34,991 bases of DNA from an uncultured Eubacteriaceae bacterium. GTDB taxonomy: Bacteria; Bacillota; Clostridia; Lachnospirales; CAG-274. A program made the position numbers and the translations under genes. The stretch spans positions 1-34,991 of the forward strand of contig CAMTZM010000025.1 in assembly GCA_947086655.1 (NCBI GenBank), read 5' to 3'. Shown here piece after piece: positions 24,627 through 34,422 of this stretch (positions within the stretch are counted from its first letter, which is position 1; every line of letters begins with the position of its first letter). The notes below the pieces were generated by a model. That model saw only the letters and a list, made by a program, of their open reading frames with translations, had not been told where the DNA came from and searched no databases.

Positions 24627-25914
24627 CCACCGCCTCTATATCGTCATACTCATTTTTGAGTCCGTAAAAGTCGGTAACTTCAGAATTTTCACCTTCCTCA
24701 TCGTTTCTAAAAACAAGCTTTTCAGCTTCCTTTAAATACGCATCAATAACCTTTTCAACTATATGGTCTTTTGTCTTATCTTCAACATTCAAATTTGTAA
24801 GTTCATCCCAAATCTCAACATGTCTGCTGTCAAATTCAGCAAGCTTAGCCTCCTCAGCCGCTTTCTTTTCATTAAGATTATTGCAGTATTCTATTTTATC
24901 GTCAATATCAACTGTTCTTGCAAACCTTTCAATAGACGCATTTACATCGGTTATTTTCTTTTCTTTTAAAAATTTTTCAAGCATATCTTGAGTTTGATAC
25001 ATTATATTTCTTATAGAATCATATCTTGTTGTAATATGTTTATAATGGTCATATTCTTTAAGATTAGTTTTAAGCATTTCTGCATTTTTTACCTTAAATT
25101 TATTATATTCATATCTTAAAAAATTTGTATAATAAGAATAAACAACAGTTTTTTTATTAATAAGTTCAACTGCCTTGCTTTGTTTTTTAGCATTAAGCTT
25201 TATTTCAAAATTTATTTTTCTTCTAAAAAAATAAACAAGACTTACCACAAATATTACTAATATAACTAATAAAGTAAGTGAAAAAAACACAACTAAATTT
25301 TTAAATACATTTAAAAGCGCAAGTATAATAACAATACCGCTAAAAAGCATTACCATAGCTATGGTAAACTTATATATAAAATTCATAGCAAAAAACAGCT
25401 TATCTCTTTCTTCTTCCAACTCAAGTTTTTCACCTTTTAAATAACTTAAATCCTGTTTAAGAATTCTTTGTTGAAATTCTGCTTCTTCAAGCTTAGGTAT
25501 TATCTCATTTGCTTCTTTTTCCATATCAACAAGCTTATTAAGTCCATTGTCAAAATCCACAAGCTGATACATTAAAATATTTCTTTCTTTTGTCAATGCA
25601 AGAAATTTTTCAAGCAGTTCTTTAAGTTCCTTAGCCTCTTCATCGCTTAATTTATTATAACATTCAACTTCTCTAAGCCTTGCATTAAAATCTTTTATTC
25701 TCTGTGAACTAAATAGTCTGTTTCTTGCTATTTTTATTGCCTCATCACAAAGCACAACAGCTTTTTTGACATCTTCATAACCTTCGTCTTTTTCTGAAAG
25801 ATAAAAAAGAAAATCACCAAACTTAGAATATTCCTCAAACTGTTTTTCATCATTTTTATTTTTTTTACCGCTAAAACGGTTTATAAAATCAAGTGCAAAA
25901 TTAAAAAATCCCAC
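24613..25914 (-). CDS. Coiled-coil membrane protein, unknown function (433 aa)
   Basis: A long heptad-rich helical region (about residues 20-185, Glu/Lys/Leu-rich) is followed by two adjacent transmembrane helices (roughly 188-210 and 215-238), then a second helical coiled-coil part and an acidic tail (VDGDE). The layout resembles membrane-anchored scaffold proteins, but I recognise no family. The frame can start at a GTG at 25926, but that codon overlaps the ribosome-like AGGTGG; the GTG at 25914, eight bases after it, is preferred with modest confidence. It is first in an overlapping operon with a small membrane protein and valS. Confidence 0.65.
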   Translation of the reverse strand: MGFFNFALDFINRFSGKKNKNDEKQFEEYSKFGDFLFYLSEKDEGYEDVKKAVVLCDEAIKIARNRLFSSQRIKDFNARLREVECYNKLSDEEAKELKELLEKFLALTKERNILMYQLVDFDNGLNKLVDMEKEANEIIPKLEEAEFQQRILKQDLSYLKGEKLELEEERDKLFFAMNFIYKFTIAMVMLFSGIVIILALLNVFKNLVVFFSLTLLVILVIFVVSLVYFFRRKINFEIKLNAKKQSKAVELINKKTVVYSYYTNFLRYEYNKFKVKNAEMLKTNLKEYDHYKHITTRYDSIRNIMYQTQDMLEKFLKEKKITDVNASIERFARTVDIDDKIEYCNNLNEKKAAEEAKLAEFDSRHVEIWDELTNLNVEDKTKDHIVEKVIDAYLKEAEKLVFRNDEEGENSEVTDFYGLKNEYDDIEAVDGDE

Positions 25915-25926
25915 TTTATCAACCAC

Positions 25927-26238
25927 CTAAAATTTATAAAATTAAACTTACAATAATTTTTAAATAAAATATTAAAATTTCAAAAATATAATCAATTTTT
26001 TATAAACTATTTTTTTATATACATAATAAATATTATTTAGTATAATTATAAATAAATCACATTAACATGTCAAATTAAATTAAGAGATAAAATAACATAT
26101 AAAAACTATAAATAAAATCTCGGTTTAGTCTCAAACTAAACCGAGATTTTATTCTTCTTAAAAATTTATATAAATCTTTATATATTTTTGAAATTGTATA
26201 AAACTTCAATTATCTAAAAAAATATACAAATTCTATTC
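25927..26238. other. AT-rich intergenic region before the coiled-coil/valS operon
   Basis: About 310 bp with the terminator of the upstream chemoreceptor (26114-26150) and otherwise AT-rich sequence that must contain the promoter of the coiled-coil/valS operon. I see no T-box specifier structure and cannot point to a convincing promoter. Confidence 0.4.
26114..26150 (-). terminator. Terminator of the Cache chemoreceptor gene
   Basis: A perfect 16-bp stem (AAAATCTCGGTTTAGT, 26114-26129, with 26135-26150) and a 5-nt loop. A/T runs at the stem base provide U-tracts in both directions. Confidence 0.85.
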
Positions 26239-28206
26239 TCAATTAAGTTTAAATTCAGCAATCATATGTTTAAGCATTTGAGCCTGACTGCTTAACTCTT
26301 GGCTTGTCGCTGCACCTTCCTCAGCCGATGCCGAATTTGACTGTATAACATTTGATATTTGCTCAACGCCTATATTTATTTGAGATATTGATGATGCTTG
26401 TAATTCAGATGCTTGTGAAATTAAATTTATATTCATACTAACATTATTTATACCATCAACAACTTGTCCTAATATTTCGGCTGTTTCATTTGCAATTTTT
26501 ATGCCATTTTTAACGGCAACAAAAGAATTTTCAATAAACACTGCTGTATCCTTTGACGCCTCTGCGCTTTTTATTGCAAGATTTCTTACCTCATCAGCAA
26601 CAACCGAAAACCCCTTTCCAACATCGCCTGCTCTTGCCGCCTCTACGGCAGCGTTAAGCGCAAGTATATTTGTTTGAAACGCTATACTTTCTATTGTTTT
26701 TATAATTTTACCAATTTCCTGAGAACAATTATTAATTTCAGTCATAGCATTAAGCATTTCATGCATTTTCTCATTACTTAAATTTGCCTGATTCTCAACA
26801 GTCTTAGCGGCTTCACCTGAACTTGCCGCCTTTTTTGCGTTATCGTTTATTTTCTGTGCAATATCAGTAGTAGTAGCCGCAAGCTGCTGAATAGAACTTG
26901 CCTGTTCAGTCGCTCCCTGTGCAAGCATTTGAGATGAATCTGATACTTGAGATGCACCGTCAAGTACTTGTTCAGATGAAGTATTTATTTGTTTAAGAGT
27001 ATTATTCAAATTAGAAATTATATTGGCTATACTATTATAAAGCTGAATAAAATCACCTTTATAACTTTCAGGATTTTTTGAACTTACGGCAAAATTTCCA
27101 GAGGCCATTTCTCCTAATAAATGTCCAGTATCTCCTATAATTAATTTTAAAGTCTCAACCAAATTATAAGTTGTATCAGCAAGTATTTTTGTTTCATCTT
27201 CTGTATTGACAGTATCAACTTTTGAGTTAATGTCACCCTCACTTAATTTTTTTATTCTTTCAATACATTTAATAATAGGACTTGAAATTTTTTTTGAAAC
27301 CGTAGCAGCAAGTATGCTTGAAATAATTACCGACAAAATAAACAAAACTACCACTAATGCCATGCCAATATATGTATCATACATAAACTCAGATTTTTCG
27401 GCATATAATGCCAAACTCCACCCATCTGTACCCTCAATAGGCGCATATGATATAAACTTTCCTACTCCATTTATGCTGTAAGTATCAAATCCCGATTCTC
27501 CTTTTCTCATCTTTGCATGAATTGAGGCAAGTTTATTTAAACTTGAATCAGTTTCAGCCATTTTTTCAATGTTTTGCTCCAAAACAGTATCCATACTATT
27601 ATCAGCTATTGTAAGACCGTCTTTATTTATTATATATGCAAGTCCAGTTTTACCTACATTTATACTTGAAACTATATCGTTTAAAAATGTTGTTTTAGGA
27701 ACATAATAAATTACACCTTCAACAACTGTATCCACCTCTCCGTCTTTCCATAACGGAGCTGAAACTATTACGCATTTTTCTCCTGTCAATTTGCTGTAAA
27801 CAGGCTCTGATACATATCCTTTTCCGCTTAATGCTTCTTTAAAATATTCTCTATCGCTATAATCGTTTCCATCAAATATGCTTTTTCCATTTTTATCTAA
27901 AATGTTTCCTCTTTCAAAATCATGAGATTTTACTTTTTGGTCAATAATATTCTTTTTTTCATCAATAGACAGCTCATTATTTGAAAGTCTTGCAAGTCCT
28001 CCCGTCTCATAGGCTACATTTAAATACTCATTAAGTTCATGATGAATTCTTTTTCCGGCAACAATAGCCATTTCATTCATTGTTTGCTCAAGAGTTGAAT
28101 TTGTACTTTTAAGATTTAGATATGCTGATATAGCGCCCATTATAAAAAGCGAAACAGAGACCGACATAATAACTGCCGATGTTATTTTACCTCTAATTGT
28201 CTTCAT
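26239..28206 (-). CDS. Methyl-accepting chemotaxis protein with Cache sensor domain
   Basis: A 655-aa transmembrane chemoreceptor. TM1 is about residues 9-31; the extracytoplasmic double-Cache region (32-275) includes [29 protein letters not shown] and [21 protein letters not shown]2 is about 277-300; HAMP runs to ~355. The cytoplasmic signalling rod has the conserved tip [37 protein letters not shown] that binds CheA/CheW. dCache domains often bind amino acids or other small organic ligands, but the ligand is not predictable here. There is no C-terminal NWETF-type tether. AGGGGG precedes the ATG. A CTGTCT/TATAAT promoter at 28238-28266 is likely. Confidence 0.95.
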   Translation of the reverse strand: MKTIRGKITSAVIMSVSVSLFIMGAISAYLNLKSTNSTLEQTMNEMAIVAGKRIHHELNEYLNVAYETGGLARLSNNELSIDEKKNIIDQKVKSHDFERGNILDKNGKSIFDGNDYSDREYFKEALSGKGYVSEPVYSKLTGEKCVIVSAPLWKDGEVDTVVEGVIYYVPKTTFLNDIVSSINVGKTGLAYIINKDGLTIADNSMDTVLEQNIEKMAETDSSLNKLASIHAKMRKGESGFDTYSINGVGKFISYAPIEGTDGWSLALYAEKSEFMYDTYIGMALVVVLFILSVIISSILAATVSKKISSPIIKCIERIKKLSEGDINSKVDTVNTEDETKILADTTYNLVETLKLIIGDTGHLLGEMASGNFAVSSKNPESYKGDFIQLYNSIANIISNLNNTLKQINTSSEQVLDGASQVSDSSQMLAQGATEQASSIQQLAATTTDIAQKINDNAKKAASSGEAAKTVENQANLSNEKMHEMLNAMTEINNCSQEIGKIIKTIESIAFQTNILALNAAVEAARAGDVGKGFSVVADEVRNLAIKSAEASKDTAVFIENSFVAVKNGIKIANETAEILGQVVDGINNVSMNINLISQASELQASSISQINIGVEQISNVIQSNSASAEEGAATSQELSSQAQMLKHMIAEFKLN

Positions 28207-28237
28207 ACAATCATCCCCCTAATAAATTTCATATCAT

Positions 28238-28266
28238 ATTATATCTGAAAACCACCTTTAAGACAG
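28238..28266 (-). promoter_or_regulatory. Possible promoter of the Cache chemoreceptor gene
   Basis: On the minus strand TATAAT (28238-28243) with CTGTCT 17 nt upstream (28261-28266). The -10 is perfect, the -35 only moderate. No clear sigma-D (TAAA-15-CCGATAT) element. Confidence 0.4.
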
Positions 28267-28417
28267 TATATCATAAAAACAAAATAAATAAAACGATTTT
28301 ATTTATTTTATTCAAAAATTTATATAAAATAATATGAATTTTATCATTTTATTTAAAATATTTATTTAATATCTATTTTAAAATATATATAATTATACAA
28401 AATACACAATTTTTTAA

Positions 28418-28454
28418 AAAAACTGATAATCGCTAAATCCGATTATCAGTTTTT
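28418..28454 (-). terminator. Terminator between the two chemoreceptor genes
   Basis: A perfect 15-bp stem AAAAACTGATAATCG (28418-28432) with 28440-28454 and a 7-nt loop, with A/T runs at its base. It lies 50 bp past the stop of the second chemoreceptor, so the two are separate transcripts. Confidence 0.85.
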
Positions 28455-28505
28455 ACTTGAATACTTTTTAAATATTAAAATTCATTTAATTTATAAAAAC
28501 AAAAC

Positions 28506-30314
28506 TCAATATTTATCATTTTCAAAATTATATTGATTTGAAAAATTTTCATGTAATTCTATACTATTTACAGTATTTTCATTATATACTGGTGTATAAT
28601 AATCTGAATTTTTTACTTTATTTTTATTATTTGAATAAATTGTATTTTTAAGCTTGAACTTATTTACAAGACTTTTTAATATAGATGCTTGTCCGCTAAG
28701 TTCTTCACTTGTAGCAGCGCTTTCCTCCGCTGTTGAAGAATTTGTTTGTACAACATTAGAAATCTGTTCAATACCGTCGGCAATCTGTAAAACTGATTTT
28801 GAATCATCATTACTTGCATTTGCAATCGATTTTATAGTTTTTATAATATCTTCTGTTTCCTTTGATATAGAATTTAAAATTAAAACCGCCTCGTCAGCAA
28901 TTTTTGAACCTCTGTCTATTGCCTTAATAGAATTTTCTATAAGATGTGTTGTATTACTTGCAGCTTCAGCGCTTTTAACCGCCAAGTTTCTTACTTCATC
29001 AGCAACAACTGAAAATCCCCTTCCGGCCTCTCCGGCACGTGCTGCCTCAACAGCGGCGTTAAGTGCAAGTATATTTGTTTGAAAAGCAATATCTTCAATA
29101 AGTTTTATAATCTTACCTATTTCTTTAGATGAATTACTTATAGCATCCATTGAATCTTTTACAGCGTTCATATGACTATTGCCTTTTTCAATGCTTTTTC
29201 CAAAACCAGCAGCTTTTACACTTATATTATTTGCTGTTTCAGAATTAGCTTTTATGCTTTGAGATACAATATTTATTGTAGAAGCTAATTCCTGAACTGA
29301 ACTTGCTTGTTCAGTTGCACCTTGTGCAAGTTCCTGTGCACCGTCAGCAACTTGAGAAGAACCATTTGCAACTTGTTCGGCACTTTGATTTATATTTGTA
29401 AGAGTATCATTAAATACATCAGAAACATTAGAAAGCGCTGTTTTAATTTTTGCAAAATTTCCAGCATAATCATGAGTAAGCTCAAAACAAAGATTACCAT
29501 TTGCTATATCGTTAAGTACATTTGTAATCTCATCTATGTACATTACATAATTATTAAGTTTTTCTACTGTTTTATTAAAATTAGACGCAAGCATGCCAAG
29601 TTCTGCCTTTGATTTATACGTAATTCTCTCGTTAAGATTTCCATTAGCAATAGCTCTTGCTACATAATCAATTTCTCTTATAGGTGATAAAATAGATTTA
29701 ATAATAAAGAAGTTAAGTAATGACAATATTATAACAATTATAATACATGAAATTATAATTACATTTCTTGAAACTCTAAAAATATTATCTCCTTTTCTAC
29801 TTGCCTCTGCAGCCTTGTTAGCGTTATATTCAACAATTAAAATAATTTTATCCGAAAGCTCATTAAATGTTGTTTCTGAATCTTCAAACACTTTTTTAAT
29901 ATTGTTAATATTAGAACTATCTACCATATCTTCACTTACTTGTTTATATTTAAACCATATTGAACTTAATTCTTCGTAAATTGTTCTATCTTCATCATCA
30001 TAAATAGTAGATTCATATTGATTTAACTCATTTTCAAATTCACTAATATAGGAATCAATTTGTGATTTAAACTGGTTTGATTCATTTTCATTTTCCTCAT
30101 TTACTAATTTATATTCAAACAATCTTATATTTGAACAAATTGTATTAAGATTACCCGAAATAGCTACTGCTTTAAGCCAATTATTACTTATCTCTGTACT
30201 TTGAGCATTTACATTATCTAAATTTATAATAGCTAATATACTTGTTGCAATTAAAGAAACTACGGAAATAGCTACTAAAATAATAAGTTTTACACTTATT
30301 TTTAAATCTTTCAT
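28506..30314 (-). CDS. Methyl-accepting chemotaxis protein with four-helix-bundle-type sensor
   Basis: A 602-aa chemoreceptor. TM1 is about residues 10-30; a helical extracytoplasmic domain of about 150 residues (4HB_MCP-like) follows; TM2 ([20 protein letters not shown]) leads to a HAMP domain and a second HAMP-like segment ([20 protein letters not shown]). The signalling domain contains [37 protein letters not shown]. The C-terminus is an unusual Asn/Tyr/Glu-rich tail (about 45 residues) past the core, without an NWETF-type ending. The frame extends to an ATG at 30341, but AAGGAGG falls after it, so the ATG at 30314 is the start, with a rather long 12-nt spacing. Confidence 0.93.
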   Translation of the reverse strand: MKDLKISVKLIILVAISVVSLIATSILAIINLDNVNAQSTEISNNWLKAVAISGNLNTICSNIRLFEYKLVNEENENESNQFKSQIDSYISEFENELNQYESTIYDDEDRTIYEELSSIWFKYKQVSEDMVDSSNINNIKKVFEDSETTFNELSDKIILIVEYNANKAAEASRKGDNIFRVSRNVIIISCIIIVIILSLLNFFIIKSILSPIREIDYVARAIANGNLNERITYKSKAELGMLASNFNKTVEKLNNYVMYIDEITNVLNDIANGNLCFELTHDYAGNFAKIKTALSNVSDVFNDTLTNINQSAEQVANGSSQVADGAQELAQGATEQASSVQELASTINIVSQSIKANSETANNISVKAAGFGKSIEKGNSHMNAVKDSMDAISNSSKEIGKIIKLIEDIAFQTNILALNAAVEAARAGEAGRGFSVVADEVRNLAVKSAEAASNTTHLIENSIKAIDRGSKIADEAVLILNSISKETEDIIKTIKSIANASNDDSKSVLQIADGIEQISNVVQTNSSTAEESAATSEELSGQASILKSLVNKFKLKNTIYSNNKNKVKNSDYYTPVYNENTVNSIELHENFSNQYNFENDKY

Positions 30315-30341
30315 ATTATTTTCATTCCTCCTTAGGTTCAT

Positions 30342-30767
30342 TATATAAAACTATAAAACGCCAATTAATTTATTTTTAAAAACAAATTATTAAAATCCCC
30401 CTTCCTTGCGCTTTATAAGTATTTTCTCTTGTTTTTATTATATATAAGAAATATCAAAAAACTACAAACATATATAAATTTTATAAAGTTAAACTAATAA
30501 TTTCAATATAATTCCTAATACATCTTGTTAAATAATAGCATATTTTCATTAAAAGCACAACTAATAATTCATTTGTGAATTTTATAAAACGCTGTTATCT
30601 ATAATAAAAAAATTATTATTTACTTTAAAAGTATGAATAAATAAAAAAAATTAATTAAAAATAAATTTTATAAGAAAACTCCGATTTAATAATTTAATAT
30701 ACATCAAAAAAATAATTTTAATCGGTGTTTCCATAAATAAAAACTTTACAAATAAAGGGGTGTTATC
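30342..30767. other. Long AT-rich intergenic region between divergent genes
   Basis: 426 bp between the divergent chemoreceptor and oxidoreductase genes. Apart from one imperfect dyad near the oxidoreductase start (30676-30730), it holds AT-rich sequence with no ORF or RNA that I recognise. Both promoters must lie here, but none stands out. Confidence 0.5.
30676..30730 (+). promoter_or_regulatory. Dyad upstream of the oxidoreductase operon
   Basis: AAAC-T-CCGATT (30676-30686) can pair with AATCGG-T-GTTT (30720-30730), ten base pairs around one T-T mismatch, with a 33-nt loop. It ends 37 bp before the TTG start. It could be a regulator site or leader hairpin; no U-tract follows, so it is not a terminator. 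Confidence 0.35.
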
Positions 30768-31823
30768 TTGAAATTTGAAAAAAATTGTTATGAAATACGT
30801 CTTGAAAGTATAGGAGGTTTAGGAGCTAATTTAGCTGGAAAGATTTTAGGAGAAACAGGGGCTTTATATATGGGATTAAATTCATCTAATTTTGCAAGTT
30901 ACGGCTCTGAAAAAAGAGGCTCTCCCGTAAAAAGTTTTGTAAGGTTTGCTGAAAAAGGTCATGAAATACGAATAAACAGTCCTATTGAAAAACCCGATAT
31001 ACTTATTCTATTTCACGAAAGACTTGCCGGAAAGGCTCAAGTAATGGCAGGCGCTGATGAGAAAACATCTATAATAGTAAACAGTTCCGAAAGCAATGAA
31101 TTTTTAAGAGACAGATTAAAAATATATGCTGGTACTTTATATAAAGTAGATGCGTTAGCACTTGCTGCAAAAAATAAAACAAGAGTAAATATGGTTATGC
31201 TTGGCGCTGCCGCAAAAGCAAGTGGATTTATACCTTTAGACAAACTTTGCGAAGCTGTAACCGATACATTGGGAAAAAAATACCCTTTATCAGTTGAGGG
31301 AAATATAAACGGAATAAAAGCCGGTTATGATAATGCAATTCCATATGAAATAAAACCCGACGGAAAATATCCATATATAGAATATGAAGAATTAAAACAA
31401 GACTGGGGTTATGACAATGCTCCAATAGGTGGAATTAATCCTATCTTTGGAAGTACAGTTACAAACGATTTAACAGCAAGCCGTGAAGGATATATTCCTA
31501 TTTTTAATAAAGAATTATGTATAAACTGCGGTTTATGTTCCTCAACATGTCCTGATATGGTTTATCAATTTAAAGAAGGCGAATATAAAGGGAAAATTTC
31601 AATGGTAAATCTTGGTCCTGATTACACTCACTGCAAAGGCTGTTTAAGATGTGTTGAAGTTTGCCCTACAAAAGCTATTACAGAAGGTAATGAAAGAGAG
31701 TACGACATTTCAAAGACAGATATAAAAAACATATCATTAATTACAGATAATTTTAAACTTGAGGATACAGGACAAAATTCATGGGTTGAGTCAGTATCAA
31801 ACACTGTAAATTCATTGGAATAG
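30768..31823 (+). CDS. 2-oxoacid:ferredoxin oxidoreductase, fused gamma and delta (ferredoxin) subunits
   Basis: A 351-aa fusion. Residues ~1-190 are the gamma subunit (IRLESIGGLGANLAGKILGE, NFASYGSEKRGSPVKSFVRF, PDILILFHERLA), which holds CoA/assembly functions in pyruvate and related oxidoreductases. Residues ~240-310 are a two-[4Fe-4S] ferredoxin-like delta subunit (C251, C254, C257, C261 in CINCGLCSSTCPD; C289, C292, C295, C299 in CKGCLRCVEVCP). The enzyme converts a 2-oxoacid plus CoA to acyl-CoA and CO2 while reducing ferredoxin. TTG start at 30768, with an AAAGGGG ribosome site. Only 13 bp separate it from the fused alpha-beta gene, which supplies the TPP site. Pyruvate is the likeliest substrate, but 2-ketoisovalerate or another 2-oxoacid is possible. 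Confidence 0.9.
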   Translation: MKFEKNCYEIRLESIGGLGANLAGKILGETGALYMGLNSSNFASYGSEKRGSPVKSFVRFAEKGHEIRINSPIEKPDILILFHERLAGKAQVMAGADEKTSIIVNSSESNEFLRDRLKIYAGTLYKVDALALAAKNKTRVNMVMLGAAAKASGFIPLDKLCEAVTDTLGKKYPLSVEGNINGIKAGYDNAIPYEIKPDGKYPYIEYEELKQDWGYDNAPIGGINPIFGSTVTNDLTASREGYIPIFNKELCINCGLCSSTCPDMVYQFKEGEYKGKISMVNLGPDYTHCKGCLRCVEVCPTKAITEGNEREYDISKTDIKNISLITDNFKLEDTGQNSWVESVSNTVNSLE

Positions 31824-31836
31824 GAGCGAAAAAAAT

Positions 31837-34074
31837 ATGCTTGAGCAAAAAATGGTTTTTAAAAGCGGCAACGAATTAGCAGCTATTGCTGCAAAACAAA
31901 TAAATTATCATGTAATGGGTTACTACCCTATAACACCTTCAACGCAGATTGCTGAAAATCTTGACCTTATGTACTCTGAAGGAGAACACAATATAAGACT
32001 TATACCGGCAGAGGGAGAACATAGTGCAGCTGGTATATGCTATGGAGCAAGTACAGCCGGAGCAAGAGTCTTTAACGCCACAAGTGCAAACGGGCTTTTA
32101 TACAGTTTAGAACAACTTCCAGTGCAATCCGGAACAAGATTTCCAATGATATTAAATGTAGCCTGTAGAAGTATATCTGGTCCTCTTTCAATTAAAGGAG
32201 ATCATAGCGATATAATGTATGCTTTAAACAGCGGCTGGATTATACTTTTTGCTAAATCTCCTCAGGAAGTTTATGATTTTAATATTATAGCTTTAAAATT
32301 GGCTGAAACTGTTATGCTCCCTGTTATTGTTGCTTTTGACGGATTTTTTACAAGTCATCAAAAAAGATGTGCTTGCATATTTAAAAATGATTCTGACGTA
32401 AAAAATTTTATAGGTGAATATAAGCCTAAATATACATCTTTAGATACCGATAACCCTATAACAATAGGTTCATATATGAATGAACCAGACCTGTTAAATA
32501 ATAAATATCAACTCCATCTTGCTATGGAAAAGGCTGAAAAAGCACTTTATGAAATATACGAAAAATATTGTTCAATAGCTGGCAGAAGACATCATATATG
32601 CGAAGGTTATCTTGTAAAGGATGCTGAAGTAATACTTTTTATTTTAGGCTCAAGTTTCGATACAGCAAAAGATGCAGTTGATTTATTAAGACAAGACGGA
32701 TTAAAAGTCGGAGTCGTAACAATAAGCTCTTTAAGACCATGGTGTGGAAGACATATTTACGATATGGTAAAAAATGCAAAAGTAATAGTGTCTTGTGACA
32801 GACAGGCAAGCTATGGAGAATGCGGAGGAAATTTGTCAACTGAACTTAAAAGTACACTTCAGGGAAATTGCAGCAATATAAAAGTAATAAGCCGTATATA
32901 TGGTATAGGAGGACGTGATTTTTACGTAGAAGACGCAAAAGAATTGCTTATGGAAGGCATTAGATTGATGGATGGAGAAATAGTCAAAAATTTTGATTAT
33001 TTTGGAAAATACAAAGGAACTGAAAAAGAAGAAATACAATATTTTAATCCTGTAAATGAAAAAAATGCTACACTTGGAATAACAAAAGCTGTATATGACG
33101 AAGAAAGCAACTCTATAAACGTAACAGGAGGAAACACCAGAGACATAACAAAAATGCCTGATAGGCTTGCTCCTGGACATGGAGCATGTCCCGGCTGTGG
33201 TATACCTGTTAATATTAAACTTCTTTTAAGCGGAATTGAGGGAAATGTTGTTCTGCTTTTCCATACAGGCTGCGGAATGGTTGTAACAACTTCTTATCCT
33301 AAAACCTCATTTAAGGTAAACTATATTCATAATTTATTTCAAAATGGCGCTCCTACTCTTTCTGGTGTTGTACAGGCATTTCATGAAATGAGAAAAAGAA
33401 ATGAAATTCCTGACAAAGATATAACCTTTGTAATGGTTTCAGGAGATGGAGGACTTGACATAGGACTTGGCGCTGCATTAGGCACTGCTTTTAGAAATGA
33501 AAAACTTATTATATTTGAATATGACAACGGAGGATATATGAATACAGGTTATCAACAATCATATTCTACTCCAAAAGGTGCAAGAAGCGCTACAAGCCAC
33601 ATAGGACCATTTGAATATGGTAAAAAAACATTTCATAAAGACAATCCTCAGCTTTTTGCTGCAAGTAATATACCTTATGTTGCTACTGTTGCTGAAAGTC
33701 ATATTTCAGATTTTGTAAAAAAAGCTGCAAAAGCACAAAAATATGCTAATGAATTTGGAACGGCTTATATTAAAGCACTTTCAGCATGTCCTCTTAACTG
33801 GAATGACAACCCTCGTTATGAAAGAGAAGTAATAGAATCTGCTGTAAAATGCTGTTATCATCCTTTATATGAGGTAGAACAAGGAATAACAAAAATAAGT
33901 TTTAATCCCGAAGAAAAAAATCAAAAAATACCTGTTTCAGAATGGTTTAAAAAGATGGGGAGAACAAAACATTTGATAAAAGACGATTATAAAGAAATCA
34001 TTAATGAAATTCAAAATGAAATTGACAGACGCTGGGAACGTTTAAAAGCAAAAAATAATTCTGATATTTTATAA
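31837..34074 (+). CDS. 2-oxoacid:ferredoxin oxidoreductase, fused alpha and beta subunits
   Basis: A 745-aa fusion. The alpha part (residues ~1-400) has GYYPITPSTQIAE near the start, PAEGEHSAAGICYGASTAGARVFNATSANG and TRFPMILNVACRSISGPLSIKGDHSDIMY. The beta part (~440-745) has PGHGACPGCGIPVN with C451 and C454, further Cys at HTGCGMV, and the TPP-Mg motif VSGDGGLDIGLGAALGTAFRNEKLIIFEYDNGGYMNTGYQQS (from about residue 534). The C-terminus (IPVSEWFKKMGRTKHL) is typical. With the gamma-delta fusion just upstream it forms a complete four-subunit enzyme from two genes. It starts ATG after AGGAG. Confidence 0.93.
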   Translation: MLEQKMVFKSGNELAAIAAKQINYHVMGYYPITPSTQIAENLDLMYSEGEHNIRLIPAEGEHSAAGICYGASTAGARVFNATSANGLLYSLEQLPVQSGTRFPMILNVACRSISGPLSIKGDHSDIMYALNSGWIILFAKSPQEVYDFNIIALKLAETVMLPVIVAFDGFFTSHQKRCACIFKNDSDVKNFIGEYKPKYTSLDTDNPITIGSYMNEPDLLNNKYQLHLAMEKAEKALYEIYEKYCSIAGRRHHICEGYLVKDAEVILFILGSSFDTAKDAVDLLRQDGLKVGVVTISSLRPWCGRHIYDMVKNAKVIVSCDRQASYGECGGNLSTELKSTLQGNCSNIKVISRIYGIGGRDFYVEDAKELLMEGIRLMDGEIVKNFDYFGKYKGTEKEEIQYFNPVNEKNATLGITKAVYDEESNSINVTGGNTRDITKMPDRLAPGHGACPGCGIPVNIKLLLSGIEGNVVLLFHTGCGMVVTTSYPKTSFKVNYIHNLFQNGAPTLSGVVQAFHEMRKRNEIPDKDITFVMVSGDGGLDIGLGAALGTAFRNEKLIIFEYDNGGYMNTGYQQSYSTPKGARSATSHIGPFEYGKKTFHKDNPQLFAASNIPYVATVAESHISDFVKKAAKAQKYANEFGTAYIKALSACPLNWNDNPRYEREVIESAVKCCYHPLYEVEQGITKISFNPEEKNQKIPVSEWFKKMGRTKHLIKDDYKEIINEIQNEIDRRWERLKAKNNSDIL

Positions 34075-34084
34075 AAATATTAAA

Positions 34085-34117
34085 AATGCAAATAGTCTTT
34101 GACTATTTAGCATTAAA
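34085..34117. terminator. Hairpin after the oxidoreductase operon
   Basis: AATGCAAATAGTC pairs with GACTATTT-A-GCATT (12-13 bp, one bulged A, 3-nt loop). The downstream flank on the + strand is AAAAAAATTTC, so the U-tract is on the minus strand. It could slow rightward transcription but is not a textbook + strand terminator, so some readthrough into the tandem RNAs is possible. Confidence 0.45.
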
Positions 34118-34133
34118 AAAATTTCAAATATAT

Positions 34134-34161
34134 TTGACTTTTTATAAATATATGTTATAAT
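34134..34161 (+). promoter_or_regulatory. Promoter of structured RNA copy 1
   Basis: TTGACT (34134-34139), a 16-nt spacer and TATAAT (34156-34161) with an extended -10 TG (34153-34154). The start would fall at about 34168, three or four bases before the closing helix. Confidence 0.75.
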
Positions 34162-34167
34162 TAATAA

Positions 34168-34376
34168 AAAGAGGTTGGATTTTCTGGTCTGATTGCTTTG
34201 GGGTAGCTCCAAAGTTGTATATTTGTTGACCATACACCATAATGTTCTGCGTCACTCGCATATGCTTTACTACCGGTAAGGTTTAAAAGTATCCTTACGG
34301 TGAAACCTCACCGGTAGTAGCATGAGCTAAAGTGTCAGAACAGAATATATGTTTGTTAGCAGAAAATCCAACCTAT
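34168..34376 (+). ncRNA. Structured noncoding RNA, tandem copy 1
   Basis: A ~205-nt RNA closed by a perfect 14-bp helix (34172-34185 with 34361-34374). Inside are a GGTC/GACC pairing (34186-34189 with 34228-34231) enclosing a hairpin CTTTGGGG-TAG-CTCCAAAG; a TGTTCTG/CAGAACA helix (34243-34249 with 34336-34342) extended by CACT/AGTG; and a long arm (ATGCT/AGCAT, a TT bulge, ACTACCGGT/ACCGGTAGT, AGGTTT/AAACCT) capped by a loop containing AAAAGTATCCTT. GCTAA/TTAGC and GTAT/ATAC pairings may form pseudoknots. There is no ORF. Family not assigned; raiA- or drum-type clostridial RNAs are worth testing. No T-run follows copy 1. Confidence 0.85.
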
Positions 34377-34422
34377 TATTATAGTAATTTATATATTTTT
34401 ATTTTATATTATAAAAATTTTA

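Noticed and set aside
24370..26238. T-box leader for valS
   Set aside because: valS overlaps the upstream gene with no untranslated leader, and I find no T-box sequence or specifier hairpin in the gap before the operon.
28201..28270. Sigma-D (flagellar) promoter before the Cache chemoreceptor
   Set aside because: TAAA and CAGATAT occur, but their spacing is about 9 nt, not the ~15 expected; a sigma-A-type arrangement fits better.
30314..30341. Four-codon ORF (ATG AAA ATA ATA TGA) overlapping the second chemoreceptor start
   Set aside because: The ATG is only one base past AAGGAGG, too close for initiation; the overlap with the real start is probably chance.
32836..33180. 114-residue minus-strand ORF within the alpha-beta oxidoreductase gene
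   Set aside because: Shadow of a strongly conserved coding region, with Phe/Ser/Tyr-rich low-complexity content.
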